From NCBI RefSeq assembly GCF_030553305.1, contig NZ_JARRAH010000001.1, positions 2,046,001-2,110,000 of the forward strand: DNA of 64,000 bases, written 5' to 3'. The DNA is from Halomarina ordinaria (GTDB taxonomy: Archaea; Halobacteriota; Halobacteria; Halobacteriales; Haloarculaceae). Positions within the stretch are counted from its first letter, which is position 1. Each line of letters begins with the position of its first letter. The translations under genes and the position numbers were made by a program. A model generated the notes under the pieces. It was not told where the DNA came from and did no database searches. It saw only the letters and a list, made by a program, of their open reading frames with translations. This document shows positions 1 through 8,870 of this stretch, one piece after another.

Positions 1-1139
1 TGAAGGAGGGCAAGGAGATAGAGTCGCGCCTCGCCGCCGACCTCGACGCCCACCTCAACGCCGAAATCGCGCTGGGCACCATCGACGACCTCGACGACGT
101 GATGGACTGGCTCGACACCACCTTCTACGCCACCCGCGCGCGCAGCGCCCCCGACGCCTACGACTTCGGCGGCCGTCTCCGGGAGCGAGTGAGGGAGACG
201 CTCTCGCGGCTGGTCGAGGGCGGGTTCGTCGAGACGGACAGCGAACTGCGCGTCGAGGGGACCGCCCTCGGCCAGCTCACCTCGCGGTTCTACCTCCGAC
301 TGGACACCGCCGAGCGCTTCGCCCGCCTCGCGCGGAGCGACGACATCGGCGAGATGGACGTGCTCGCGGCCGTCGCGGGCGCGGCGGAGTTCGACAGCGT
401 GAGTTGCCGACAGTCGGAGCGCGACGCCGTCGACGCCGTCCTCACCGGCCGGGCGGCGGACGTCGACGACGCGGGCCACCGGAAGGTCCTCGCCATCCTC
501 CGCGCGAGCATGGCGGGGACGACGCCCGGCGAACTCCAGAGCGACGCCTGGGTCATCAGGCAGAACGCCCTCCGCCTGCTCGCCGCCCTGCGGGCGTTCC
601 TCGAACGCTTCGAGTCGCCCGTCGCCGCGAACCTCACCCGTCGGGTCGAGGCCCGCGTCGAGAACGCCATCAGCGCCGACGCCGTCGGCCTGACGGCCAT
701 CGACGGCGTGGGGTCGGGCCGGGCGAAGAAGCTCGCGAGCGAGGGGCTCACCACGCCCGCCGACGTGGTCGACGCCGGCGTCGACGCCCTCGTCGCGGCG
801 GGTCTCTCCGAAGGCGTCGCCGAGCGCGTCGTCGAGAGCGCCCGCGGTCTCCCCGCCGTCGAGGTGGCGTGGGGCGACTTCCCCGACTCGGTCGCCCGCG
901 GCCGCAACGACATGCGCGAGGTGCGCGTGCGCTCCGCGGCGGGCGGGGCGCGCGCCGCCGTCGCCGTCACCGTCAACGGCGTCGAGATGACCGACTCGAC
1001 CACCTACCTCGGCGAGACGACGGTCCCCGTCGGCGTCTTCGGCGGGAGCGCCGACGAGATGGAGTACGTCGTCACCGTCACCTTCCCCGACCTGCCGCTC
1101 GTGCCCGTCACCCGCTCGCGGACCGTGCGCGTGGAGTGA
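1..1139 (+). CDS. Ski2-type DEAD/DEAH helicase, C-terminal part (5' end outside window)
   Basis: The frame is open from base 3, so the N-terminal RecA domains lie before the window; 378 residues are visible. The first residues contain HLNAEIALGTI followed by a winged-helix-like stretch, as in Ski2/Hel308/Brr2-family superfamily 2 helicases. A helical ratchet-like region follows, then a helix-hairpin-helix (AIDGVGSGRAKKL, about residue 235 of the visible part) and a C-terminal beta-rich domain ending in VTRSRTVRVE that resembles the Sec63/C2-like tail of Brr2-type enzymes. Predicted role: ATP-dependent nucleic-acid unwinding in repair or RNA metabolism. It is not the Hel308 of this window, which is intact at 35627-37879. 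It is convergent with the lipoprotein gene, 16 bases away. Confidence 0.75.
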   Translation, partial: KEGKEIESRLAADLDAHLNAEIALGTIDDLDDVMDWLDTTFYATRARSAPDAYDFGGRLRERVRETLSRLVEGGFVETDSELRVEGTALGQLTSRFYLRLDTAERFARLARSDDIGEMDVLAAVAGAAEFDSVSCRQSERDAVDAVLTGRAADVDDAGHRKVLAILRASMAGTTPGELQSDAWVIRQNALRLLAALRAFLERFESPVAANLTRRVEARVENAISADAVGLTAIDGVGSGRAKKLASEGLTTPADVVDAGVDALVAAGLSEGVAERVVESARGLPAVEVAWGDFPDSVARGRNDMREVRVRSAAGGARAAVAVTVNGVEMTDSTTYLGETTVPVGVFGGSADEMEYVVTVTFPDLPLVPVTRSRTVRVE

Positions 1140-1155
1140 ACGAGGGAGCGACTGG

Positions 1156-1584
1156 CTACCCGTCCCCACAACCGGCCGCGCCGTCCTCCATCGGAACGTC
1201 GAGCCACCCGCCCTCCCGAGCGCGGACGACGACGCCGTAACAGTTCCCGCCCCGGTTCTCGCTCGGTACGCGCCGTTCCTCGGGCGTCTCCGCGTCGTCG
1301 AGCCAGGCGCGGACCACGTACCGCCCGGGGTCGTCCATCCACGCCTCCTCGACGAGCACGCCGTCGTCGCCCTCGCCCTCGCCGACCGGGGCCACCGAGA
1401 ACGACTCGCGGTACAGTCGCTCGTCCCCGCGACCAACCGCCACCGTGATGCGGTGCGTCCGGTCGTCGAGGTTCAGGAGCGTGAGGTCCGCGATGCGCGC
1501 CGTCTCACCCCCGACGCCGGCGAGACAGCCGCTCCCCGCGGTACCGACGCCGAGGACGGCGGCGAGGTACGAACGTCGGTTCAT
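1156..1584 (-). CDS. Small haloarchaeal lipoprotein, function unknown
   Basis: 142 residues. The start chosen (MNRRSYLAAVLG) puts a short signal sequence directly before the lipobox GSGC, so the mature protein should be lipid-anchored at cysteine about 18; a longer upstream reading would bury the signal. The rest is a compact beta-rich domain with two further cysteines (GGNCYG and AAGCGDG), possibly one disulfide. It resembles small secreted haloarchaeal beta-sandwich lipoproteins, but no specific family is recognised. The gene is divergent from the zinc-finger protein at 1662, with about 77 bases between them. Confidence 0.65.
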   Translation of the reverse strand: MNRRSYLAAVLGVGTAGSGCLAGVGGETARIADLTLLNLDDRTHRITVAVGRGDERLYRESFSVAPVGEGEGDDGVLVEEAWMDDPGRYVVRAWLDDAETPEERRVPSENRGGNCYGVVVRAREGGWLDVPMEDGAAGCGDG

Positions 1585-1661
1585 ACCGTCACGAGACTGT
1601 CCCTGTAATTGAACTTTCGTGTCGGAATCGGTCGCCCGGTTCCGTTCGTCCCGCCGCCTCG

Positions 1662-2459
1662 GTGCGAGCCTTCTTGTACGAGAACGGGACCAGCGACCCC
1701 GTGTCACCGTCCGACCCCGCCTCGACCGTCCGTATCGTCGCCGGCGACTGCACCACCGAGTTCGAGGGCACCCGCGAGCAGGTCCAGCGCGGCTGCGTCG
1801 TCTGCCTGCTCAAACCCGACGACACCGTCCTCGTCCACGACGCCGACGGCTACCAGCCGGTGGCGTGGCTCACACGCCCCGAGTCCCGCTCCGTGACGCA
1901 CGACCCGCTGGTCGTCGAGGCGCGCGACGGCGACCAGTTCCTCCGCGTGACGGTCCACGAGTCCTTCGCCGATTACACCGTCCCCGCCGGGCCGGCCGGC
2001 GCCCCCGTCGGGACCGCCCCCGACGGCGGGGCGCTCGTCCGCACCCGTGGCGCGGTCGTGAACCTCGACTCGGGGGCGCGCTACGGCCTCCCCGCGGACG
2101 CCGTCGTCCTCGACGCGCGCTGCGACTGCGGCCTCCCGCGGATGCGCGTCGAGCGTGGAGCGGTCTTCGAGGTGTGTGTCGACCGCGCCTGCGAGTCGCT
2201 CGACGACGCGGTCCGCGAGGCCTTCGACCGCGCGTGGGACTGTCCCGACTGCGGTACCGACCTCAGGGTCCTCCGGCGCGGCGGCCTGCTCGCCGGCTGT
2301 GACGCCTACCCCGACTGCGAGACGGCGTTCGTGATTCCCGAGGGGGTCGTGAGCGGGACGTGTCCCTGCGGACTCCCGGCGTTCGAGACGCCCTCCGGCG
2401 TGCGCTGTCTGGACGCGACGTGCGACCGGCCAGGGGGTAACACGTTCGCCGGCCCCTGA
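1662..2459 (+). CDS. NucS-N-like domain fused to three topoisomerase-type C4 zinc fingers
   Basis: 265 residues with a GTG start. Residues about 20-80 (VAGDCTTEFEG, then KPDDTVLVHDADGYQPVAW) resemble the N-terminal DNA-binding beta domain of endonuclease NucS (formerly DUF91). The C-terminal nuclease domain of NucS is absent. Instead there are three CxC/CxxC...C-x4/5-C modules at about 150-175, 190-222 and 230-255, in the style of the C4 zinc fingers at the end of type IA topoisomerases. A role in single-stranded or branched DNA binding is inferred; no catalytic motif is visible. It is convergent with the DUF2391 gene, with one base between stops. Confidence 0.7.
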   Translation: MRAFLYENGTSDPVSPSDPASTVRIVAGDCTTEFEGTREQVQRGCVVCLLKPDDTVLVHDADGYQPVAWLTRPESRSVTHDPLVVEARDGDQFLRVTVHESFADYTVPAGPAGAPVGTAPDGGALVRTRGAVVNLDSGARYGLPADAVVLDARCDCGLPRMRVERGAVFEVCVDRACESLDDAVREAFDRAWDCPDCGTDLRVLRRGGLLAGCDAYPDCETAFVIPEGVVSGTCPCGLPAFETPSGVRCLDATCDRPGGNTFAGP

Positions 2460-2460
2460 C

Positions 2461-2889
2461 TCAGAAGACGGAGTCGGCGGTGGCGGCCCCGACGACGCTG
2501 AACACCGACCCGACGCTCACGGCCTTCGCGGTGACGGCCAGCCAGCGGCCGCGCTCGACGTCCAGTCCCGAGAGGAACGTCGACGGCGCGTCGAACGCCA
2601 GCGCGAGGACGATGACCGACCCGAACGACACGGCCATCAGCGAGAGGAAGCGCGCCGGAATCCCCGCCACGTCAACCTCCCGGTCCGGGTCGCGCGTGTC
2701 GGCCTTGTACAGCGCACCGTAGCCGATGCCGAAGACGATGGCCGTCGTCAGCAACCCCTGGAGGGTGCTCATGCTCTCCGCCAGCACCCACACCTCCTCG
2801 GTGACGACGAACGGTCCCGCGAGGAGGAAGCCGCCGACCAGTTGCTGGGCGACGTCCGCGGTCTTGAAACGACGGGCGGGTCCGACCAT
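2461..2889 (-). CDS. DUF2391-like integral membrane protein
   Basis: 142 residues with about four hydrophobic segments (VGGFLLAGPFVV, GLLTTAIVFGIGYGALY, FLSLMAVSFGSVIVLAL and the C-terminal VSVGSVFSVVGAAT). Size and pattern fit the DUF2391 family of small prokaryotic membrane proteins of unknown function. A short charged loop (KADTRDPDREVD) separates the second and third helices. It is divergent from the methyltransferase at 3006. Confidence 0.6.
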   Translation of the reverse strand: MVGPARRFKTADVAQQLVGGFLLAGPFVVTEEVWVLAESMSTLQGLLTTAIVFGIGYGALYKADTRDPDREVDVAGIPARFLSLMAVSFGSVIVLALAFDAPSTFLSGLDVERGRWLAVTAKAVSVGSVFSVVGAATADSVF

Positions 2890-3005
2890 ACCGGGACGAG
2901 TCGGCTATCGGGCATAACGCTCCCGTTCCGGTTCCCGTGCTCGCTCTCCGCGCGCCCCCGCGCCGAACCGGTCGCCCTTTGCCCCTCGCGCGCGCCGTCC
3001 CGACC

Positions 3006-3719
3006 ATGAGTGTCAGACGCGAGTTCGACGCGTGGGCCGCCGACGGCCGGGACAGGGGGATGGAAGAGCGCCACTGGCACACCGCGAAGCACGCGCTGGC
3101 GCGGATGCCCGTCGAGGAGGGGGACCACCTCCTCGACCTGGGGACGGGCAGCGGCTACGCCGGACGCGCCCTCCGCGAGACGGCCGGCGCCGGCCGGGTC
3201 TACGGCCTCGACGGCGCGCCGGAGATGGCCCGCAACGCCCGCTCGTACACCGACGATTCGGCGGTGGGGTACGTCGTCGCCGACTTCGGCGTCCCCGAGT
3301 CACGACGCGAGGCCGGCGCGGTCGGCCTCCCGTTCGCCGACGACAGCCTCGACCACGCCTGGAGCATGGAGGCGTTCTACTACGCGGGCGACCCGGCGTT
3401 CACCCTCTCGGAACTGCGCCGCGTCCTCAGACCCGGCGGGACGTTCTTCTGTGCGGTGAACTACTACGAGGAGAACGTCCACTCCCACGACTGGCAGGAG
3501 GACATCGACGTGGAGATGACCCGCTGGTCGCGCGCGGAGTACCGCGAGGCGTTCCGCGAGGCGGGCTTTCACGTCGCCGAACAGGACACCATCCCCGACG
3601 AGGAGACGGAGATACCCCCCGAGTCGGCGTTCCCCCACGAGGGGTGGGAGACGCGCGAGGCGATGGTCGAACGCTACCGGGTGTACGGGACGCTCCTGAC
3701 GGTGGGCGTCGTCCCCTGA
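3006..3719 (+). CDS. Class I SAM-dependent methyltransferase
   Basis: 237 residues. The start MSVRREFDAWAADGR lies just after a divergent promoter gap; the longer reading adds only proline/arginine-rich translated spacer. Motif I (LLDLGTGSGYAGRAL, about residues 42-56) binds S-adenosylmethionine, LDGAPEM supplies the acidic ribose-binding loop, and LPFADDSLDHAWSMEAFYY and LRRVLRPGGTFF are the usual post-II/III motifs of the UbiE-like Methyltransf_11 fold. The substrate is unknown; small-molecule or lipid methylation is more likely than RNA. It is convergent with the DUF1684 gene, with one base between stops. Confidence 0.8.
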   Translation: MSVRREFDAWAADGRDRGMEERHWHTAKHALARMPVEEGDHLLDLGTGSGYAGRALRETAGAGRVYGLDGAPEMARNARSYTDDSAVGYVVADFGVPESRREAGAVGLPFADDSLDHAWSMEAFYYAGDPAFTLSELRRVLRPGGTFFCAVNYYEENVHSHDWQEDIDVEMTRWSRAEYREAFREAGFHVAEQDTIPDEETEIPPESAFPHEGWETREAMVERYRVYGTLLTVGVVP

Positions 3720-3720
3720 C

Positions 3721-4269
3721 TCAGAACTTGACGTCGCGCTCGCCCGCTTCGACGACGGTCCCGAGCCAGTTTCCCTCCGGCGGGAGCGGGCAGGCGAACG
3801 TCTCCGAGTAGGCGCAGAAGGGGTTGTACGCGAGGTTGAAGTCGAGCGGGACGCGCTCGGGCAGCTCGCCCTCGACGTCGAGTTCCATGTAGCGCCCCCG
3901 GTGGTAGCTCTCCTGGCCGGTGGTCTTGTCGCGGAAGGGGACGAACAGCTGGTCGTCCGGGTCCTGCCGGTAGGCACCGAGCGTCCGCTCCTCGCCCCCG
4001 AGGTCGAAGTGCAGGGTGGCGACGCGCTCGTAGCGCACCTCGGGGCCGTTCGTCGTCTCCATCGTCACCGGTTCGGGGTCGTCGTGGCGCTCGACGCGCG
4101 CGTCGACGCGGTACGATGGGTCGGGGTCGAAGTACGCGAGCCCCTCGAACCCCTCGCGGTGCTCGGGCGGAACCGGCGACTGCGGGTGGTCCGCGAAGAA
4201 CGCGTCCTTCTCCTCGCGCAGCGCGTCCAGTTGCTCGCGCCAGTCGTCCTCGTCGAAGTCGTCGGTCAT
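3721..4269 (-). CDS. DUF1684 family protein
   Basis: 182 residues. The pattern LHFDLGGEERTLGAYRQ, LFVPFRDKTTGQESYHRGRY and LDFNLAYNPFCAYSETFACPLPPEGN is characteristic of DUF1684, a soluble beta-rich family found across bacteria and haloarchaea with no established function. Length is normal for the family. The gene lies between the methyltransferase and a rhodanese gene on the same strand (about 40 bases away), so co-transcription with the latter is possible but not proven. Confidence 0.8.
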   Translation of the reverse strand: MTDDFDEDDWREQLDALREEKDAFFADHPQSPVPPEHREGFEGLAYFDPDPSYRVDARVERHDDPEPVTMETTNGPEVRYERVATLHFDLGGEERTLGAYRQDPDDQLFVPFRDKTTGQESYHRGRYMELDVEGELPERVPLDFNLAYNPFCAYSETFACPLPPEGNWLGTVVEAGERDVKF

Positions 4270-4308
4270 GCCCGGCGGTTCGGGGGCCGGGGCCTAAGAC
4301 CCCGCGGC

Positions 4309-5094
4309 TCACTCCGTGACGAGGTCGCGCCCCTCGCGCTCCCACTCGGTGAGACTCCCCTCGTAGAACGCGAGGTCCTCGTAGCCGAGGTGGCGCAGCG
4401 CGACGTAGGTGTGACTGATACGTCGGGCGGTGTTGCAGTAGAGGACGACCCGCTTCTCGGGGACGACGCCGCGCTCCTCGAGGAGCGCTCGTAGCTCGTC
4501 GTCGGACTTCAGCCCGCGGCTCGCCTCGTCGACGAGTTCCAGCCAGTCGAGGCGCACCGCGCTCGGGATGTGGCCCGCGTCGAACTCCCCTTCCTCGCGG
4601 GTGTCGACGATGACCGCGTCGGGGTCGTCGATGGCCGCCGCGACGACGTCGATACCCACCAGCGGGCCGTCCTCGACGAACGCGGCGTCGTAGTTCGCCT
4701 CGGCCACCTCGGGGGCCTCCCGGCTCACCTCCTGTTCGCGACTCCACGCGCTGTAGTCGCCGTTCAGCAGGTGGAGCTTCTCGCGCGGGTGGCCGTACAG
4801 CTCGCAGGTGACGAGCAGGCGCGCGGCGAAGACGCCGTGGGTGTCGTCGTAGGCCACGACGTGGTCCTCGCGGCGCACGCCCGCCTCCCCCATCAGGTCG
4901 GCGAACGCCGCCGCGCCGGGGAGCATTCCGGCTTCCCCCTCGTCGGCCGACCGGAAGGCGTCGAACGGGACGCTCACGGCGCCCGGCAGGTGACCGATGC
5001 CGTCGTACTCCCACGCCTCGCGCACGTCGACGACACGCACCCCCTCCTCGTCGAGTCGCTCCGCGACCCACTCCGGGTCTACGAGCATGTCCAT
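4309..5094 (-). CDS. Tandem-rhodanese sulfurtransferase
   Basis: 261 residues. Two rhodanese domains: an inactive N-terminal one (about 1-130) and a C-terminal one holding the catalytic cysteine C220 in VVLYCNTARR. Thiosulfate- or mercaptopyruvate-type sulfur transfer to an acceptor such as cyanide or a thiol is the family activity. Start MDMLVDPEWVAERL was taken (a second ATG lies two codons later); it is close to the divergent gap shared with a second rhodanese at 5347. The active-site loop CNTARR differs from the CRIGERSS loop of that neighbour, so the two paralogues probably use different donors or acceptors. Confidence 0.85.
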   Translation of the reverse strand: MDMLVDPEWVAERLDEEGVRVVDVREAWEYDGIGHLPGAVSVPFDAFRSADEGEAGMLPGAAAFADLMGEAGVRREDHVVAYDDTHGVFAARLLVTCELYGHPREKLHLLNGDYSAWSREQEVSREAPEVAEANYDAAFVEDGPLVGIDVVAAAIDDPDAVIVDTREEGEFDAGHIPSAVRLDWLELVDEASRGLKSDDELRALLEERGVVPEKRVVLYCNTARRISHTYVALRHLGYEDLAFYEGSLTEWEREGRDLVTE

Positions 5095-5311
5095 GTCGGG
5101 GCTATCGCGGAGCGGCACTTTAAGCCTGCAGACCCGGCCGCTCGGAGATAACGGCAACCGTTTCCCCTTGATTCTCCGGACTGCGACAGGTCACGCTCTC
5201 GATACGTCACCGCGTGTGGTTCGCTCGGCACGGCCGAGGCGTGCTTCGGGAGATACGAGAAAGTATTGCCGCGAGGGGCAACGTCCGGCGGAACCTACCG
5301 GCAGTAATACG

Positions 5312-5318
5312 GATATAC
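5312..5318 (+). promoter_or_regulatory. TATA box of the rhodanese at 5347
   Basis: The element GATATAC lies about 29-35 bases before ATG 5347. In haloarchaea transcription starts roughly 26 bases downstream of the TATA box, which puts the 5' end near 5342. That excludes the in-frame ATG at 5332 and supports a nearly leaderless mRNA starting translation at 5347. Confidence 0.45.
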
Positions 5319-5346
5319 GGCTGGTGGCGTTATGCACGCACGTATT

Positions 5347-6207
5347 ATGAGTGAATACGCCAAAGACGTGCTCGTCTCCTGCGACTGGGTAGAGGAGCAC
5401 CTGGACGAGTTCCAGAGCGACGACCCCGCGTATCGACTGGTCGAAGTCGACGTGGACACCGAGGCCTACGACGAGGGTCACGCCCCCGGGGCCATCGGGT
5501 TCAACTGGGAGACCCAGTTGCAGGACCAGACCCAGCGCGACGTCCTCTCGAAGGAGGACTTCGAGGACCTGCTCGGCAGTCACGGCATCTCGAACGACTC
5601 GACCGTGGTGCTGTACGGCGACAACTCCAACTGGTTCGCCGCCTACACCTACTGGCAGTTCAAGTACTTCGGTCACGAGGACGTCCGCCTCATGAACGGC
5701 GGCCGCGACTACTGGCTCGACAACGACTACCCGCTCACCGAGGAGGCCCCTGACTTCCCCGAGCAGGAGTACACCGCCGACGAACCCGACGAGTCCATCC
5801 GCGCCTACCGCGACGACGTCGAGGAGGCCATGGAACAGGGCGTCCCGATGGTCGACGTCCGCTCGCCCGAGGAGTTCAGCGGCGAGATCCTCGCCCCCCC
5901 GGGACTGCAGGAGACCGCCCAGCGCGGCGGCCACATCCCCGGCGCGTCGAACATCTCGTGGGCCGCCACGGTCAACGACGACGGCACGTTCAAGTCCGCC
6001 GACGAACTGCGCGAACTGTACGAGAGCGAGGGCGTCGACGGCGACGGCGAGGTCGTCGCCTACTGCCGCATCGGCGAGCGCTCTTCCATCGCCTGGTTCG
6101 CGCTGCACGAACTGCTCGGCTACGACGACGTGCGCAACTACGACGGCTCCTGGACGGAGTGGGGCAACCTCGTCAACGCACCCATCGAGACCGGCGACGG
6201 CAACTGA
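5347..6207 (+). CDS. Tandem-rhodanese sulfurtransferase (thiosulfate type)
   Basis: 286 residues. Two rhodanese domains, with the catalytic cysteine C240 in the loop YCRIGERSS typical of thiosulfate sulfurtransferases of the TssA group common in haloarchaea. The N-terminal half has the usual inactive loop (VVLYGDNSNW). Start MSEYAKDVLVSC was preferred over the upstream in-frame MHARI because of the TATA position. It is divergent from the paralogue at 4309-5094; the two genes share a 252-base intergenic region. Possible roles: sulfur supply for tRNA thiolation or thiosulfate detoxification; the sequence does not decide. Confidence 0.88.
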   Translation: MSEYAKDVLVSCDWVEEHLDEFQSDDPAYRLVEVDVDTEAYDEGHAPGAIGFNWETQLQDQTQRDVLSKEDFEDLLGSHGISNDSTVVLYGDNSNWFAAYTYWQFKYFGHEDVRLMNGGRDYWLDNDYPLTEEAPDFPEQEYTADEPDESIRAYRDDVEEAMEQGVPMVDVRSPEEFSGEILAPPGLQETAQRGGHIPGASNISWAATVNDDGTFKSADELRELYESEGVDGDGEVVAYCRIGERSSIAWFALHELLGYDDVRNYDGSWTEWGNLVNAPIETGDGN

Positions 6208-6329
6208 ACTGCGGTCTCTCACCCTCCCGTTTATCACCGCCCCCAGCGGCGGCGCTCGCCCGGCGGACGGTACTTGGCGGCCGCTCGCCCTCGCGGGTCG
6301 CACGGGTGAACGAGGGGAGAACCGAGGGG

Positions 6330-8186
6330 TCAGTCGTCGCGTCCGTCGCTCCCGCCGCCACCCTCGCCGCCGTCACCGACGTCACTACTGCCACCGCTAC
6401 CGCCGTCCTCGGCCACCGGCGTCCGCGGCGTGCTGCGTTCGAAGCCGCGGCGCTCCTGCAGTTGGCGCTCGAACCACTGCCACTCGCGGGTGAACTGGCC
6501 GCTCTCCTTCAGGTTCCAGACGTCGGCGTCCATCACCAGCGGGCCGGTCCGCGCCGACTGGACGAAGTTGACGATCCAGAGGAAGACGCTGAGCGCGATG
6601 ATGTACGCGCCCGCGGTGGCGACCTGGTGGAGCAGGGTGAACTCGGCGGGGTAGTAGGCGTAGCGCCGGGGCAGGCCGAGGTAGCCGATGACGAGCATCG
6701 CGGTGAACGAGACGGTGACGCCGACGATGAGCAACACCGCCTGCACCTGCGCGAGGCGCTGGTCGTACATCCGCCGGGTGAGGATGGGGAACCAGTAGTA
6801 GCTGGCGGCGACCATCGACATCGCGATGATGCCCATGATGATGAAGTGGAAGTGCCCGACGATGTAGTAGGTGTCGTGGAAGACGAGGTCGACGGGGATG
6901 GACGCGAGGAACACGCCCGTCACCCCGCCGATGATGAACGTCCCGATGCCGCCGATGATGAGTATCATGGGCGCAGTGAGCCGGATGTTCCCGCTCCACA
7001 TCGTCGTCATCCAGTTGAACGTCTTGACCGCGCTCGGGATGGCGATGGCGATGGAGACGGCCATGAACGACGCCTTCACGCGCGGGTCGACGCTCGTCGT
7101 GAACATGTGGTGGGCCCACACGCCGAAGCTCAGGACGCCGATGGCGAGCGTCGAGTAGACGATGAACTTGAACCCGAAGAGCTTCCGCCCCGAGAACTTC
7201 GGGAGGATGAGGCTCGTCAGCCCGAACGCCGGGAGGACGAGGATGTACACCTCGGGGTGGCCCCAGAACCAGAACAGGTGTTGCCAGAGGATGGCACCGC
7301 CGCCCTCCAGCGCGAAGAAGGTGGTCCCGAAGTTCCGGTCGAGAAAGAGCATGATGATGGCGCTGCCGAGCACCGGGAACGCGAACAGCGCGATGCCCGA
7401 GGTGGTCAGCATCGTCCAGCTGAAGATGTCGAGGTTCGCCCACTCGACGTCGTCCGCCCGTTCCGCGAAGATGGTGACGATGAAGTTGATGGCGCCCATC
7501 GTCGTGGCGATACCGCTCAGGTGGAGGCCGAGCAACGCGAGGTCTATCTGTGGGTTGGCCAGTGACGACGACATCGGCGTGTACATCGTCCAGCTCATGT
7601 CGATGGGCGTGAGCGCGAGCAGGGGGTAGGCGAGCGCCGAGAGGCCGACGGATTCCAGTAGCTTCCCGATGATTTCGGTGATGAGGCCGCCGCGAACCAG
7701 CACGAGCGACGGCGGCAGCAGCCAGAACGCGATGGCGTTGATACGCGGGAACGACATGTCGTCGGCGCCGATGAGCATCGGGAGGAAGTAGTTGGCGATG
7801 CCGAAGAACACCGGCAGCGCGAAGAAGAAGATCATCGTCACGCCGTGGGTGGTGAACAGCCCGTTGTAGGTCTCGGTCCCCCAGATGGTCTTCCCGGGCG
7901 TGATGAGTTCCGTGCGCAGCATCATCGCGTCGGTGCCGCCCCAGAGGGCGGCGACGACGCCGAAGACGATGTAGAGGATGCCGATGTCCTTGTGGTCGAC
8001 GGTGGTGAACCATCGCACGAGGCCGAACGGCTTCTCCGTCTCCAGTTCGGTCTCGCGCTCGCTCGGTGTGGGGTAGCCGCCGTCGGCCATCGTGCGTCGC
8101 CGCCGTCGGAGGTATCCGACCGCGACGAGCGCCGCGAGGAGGACACCGCCGAGTACCACGCCGGGTATAGAATCGATGGATACCAT
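6330..8186 (-). CDS. coxA: Heme-copper cytochrome oxidase subunit I
   Basis: 618 residues, about 12 membrane segments plus an extra N-terminal anchor. Heme ligand histidines are in TTHGVTMIFF and HDTYYIVGHFHFIIM, the Cu-B site in FWFWGHPEVYILVLPAFG (with the cross-linked tyrosine) and WAHHMFT. This is an A-type oxidase that reduces O2 to water and pumps protons. A glycine/aspartate-rich C-terminal tail of about 40 residues follows the last conserved region. Start MVSIDSIPG is preferred over the upstream MYGSPG reading. Subunits II and III are not adjacent; the only partner nearby is the DUF6789 protein upstream on the same strand. A TATA-like AACGTATTT (8236-8244, minus strand) lies about 50-58 bases upstream. 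Confidence 0.93.
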   Translation of the reverse strand: MVSIDSIPGVVLGGVLLAALVAVGYLRRRRRTMADGGYPTPSERETELETEKPFGLVRWFTTVDHKDIGILYIVFGVVAALWGGTDAMMLRTELITPGKTIWGTETYNGLFTTHGVTMIFFFALPVFFGIANYFLPMLIGADDMSFPRINAIAFWLLPPSLVLVRGGLITEIIGKLLESVGLSALAYPLLALTPIDMSWTMYTPMSSSLANPQIDLALLGLHLSGIATTMGAINFIVTIFAERADDVEWANLDIFSWTMLTTSGIALFAFPVLGSAIIMLFLDRNFGTTFFALEGGGAILWQHLFWFWGHPEVYILVLPAFGLTSLILPKFSGRKLFGFKFIVYSTLAIGVLSFGVWAHHMFTTSVDPRVKASFMAVSIAIAIPSAVKTFNWMTTMWSGNIRLTAPMILIIGGIGTFIIGGVTGVFLASIPVDLVFHDTYYIVGHFHFIIMGIIAMSMVAASYYWFPILTRRMYDQRLAQVQAVLLIVGVTVSFTAMLVIGYLGLPRRYAYYPAEFTLLHQVATAGAYIIALSVFLWIVNFVQSARTGPLVMDADVWNLKESGQFTREWQWFERQLQERRGFERSTPRTPVAEDGGSGGSSDVGDGGEGGGGSDGRDD

Positions 8187-8328
8187 GAGTGCGTCGAGTC
8201 CGGGGGACCCGTACACACCCTTCGAACCGTAGCGGGAAATACGTTAAGGCGGCGCCGTTTCGGAACGACAATCGCCGTGCGGGAGGCGTGTCGTGGCCAC
8301 CCGCCACCGCGTCGCCGTCCCGCCTCGC

Positions 8329-8781
8329 TCACTGCTGGGCGTACACTTCCCGGGACGTCTGCGACCCTCCGCGGAAGTGACCGTAGACGATGCCCATCGT
8401 GAAGCCGTACGCGAGGTGCGCGAAGAACGTGTACGCCGCGTAGAGGATGAGGATGGGGCCCGAGAGGTCGCCACGTCCGGCGACCGCGAACGCGACCCAC
8501 AGCACGATGGCGAAGATAGCCCCCTGCGCCGCGGGGTCGGGACCGCGCGGGATGTAGTCGCGTATCGCGACGAACACGAGGGGCCACGCGACCACGCCGG
8601 CGACGACGAACAGCGCGAACCCGACGGTGGTCTGGCCCGGCGTCCCGACGAAGCGAGCGATGACGTCGAACGCCTGTATCTGCTCTCGCGTCTGCACTTC
8701 GAGGAGTATCAGGAGGAGCGTCAGGACCGCCGTCCCCGCGACCCCGCCCGCGATGGCGCCGGTCACCCGATTCGTCTCCAT
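8329..8781 (-). CDS. DUF6789-type membrane protein linked to cytochrome oxidase
   Basis: 150 residues, four hydrophobic segments (GAIAGGVAGTAVLTLLLILL, TVGFALFVVAGVVAWPLVFV, GAIFAIVLWVAFAVAG and PILILYAAYTFFAHLAYGFTMGIVYG). Size, the N-terminal GAIAGGVAGT pattern and its position beside an oxidase subunit I match the haloarchaeal DUF6789 family; the family assignment is from memory. A role in oxidase assembly is inferred from neighbourhood only. Start METNRVTG was chosen because longer readings add translated spacer. Confidence 0.65.
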   Translation of the reverse strand: METNRVTGAIAGGVAGTAVLTLLLILLEVQTREQIQAFDVIARFVGTPGQTTVGFALFVVAGVVAWPLVFVAIRDYIPRGPDPAAQGAIFAIVLWVAFAVAGRGDLSGPILILYAAYTFFAHLAYGFTMGIVYGHFRGGSQTSREVYAQQ

Positions 8782-8870
8782 ATCGCTTGACCCAACGCCG
8801 CGGGGGGAGAAAGGTCTGCCCCCCGGCGGCGAGTACAAGCTACAAGCCCCCCCGACTCGTACGCCCGTCC

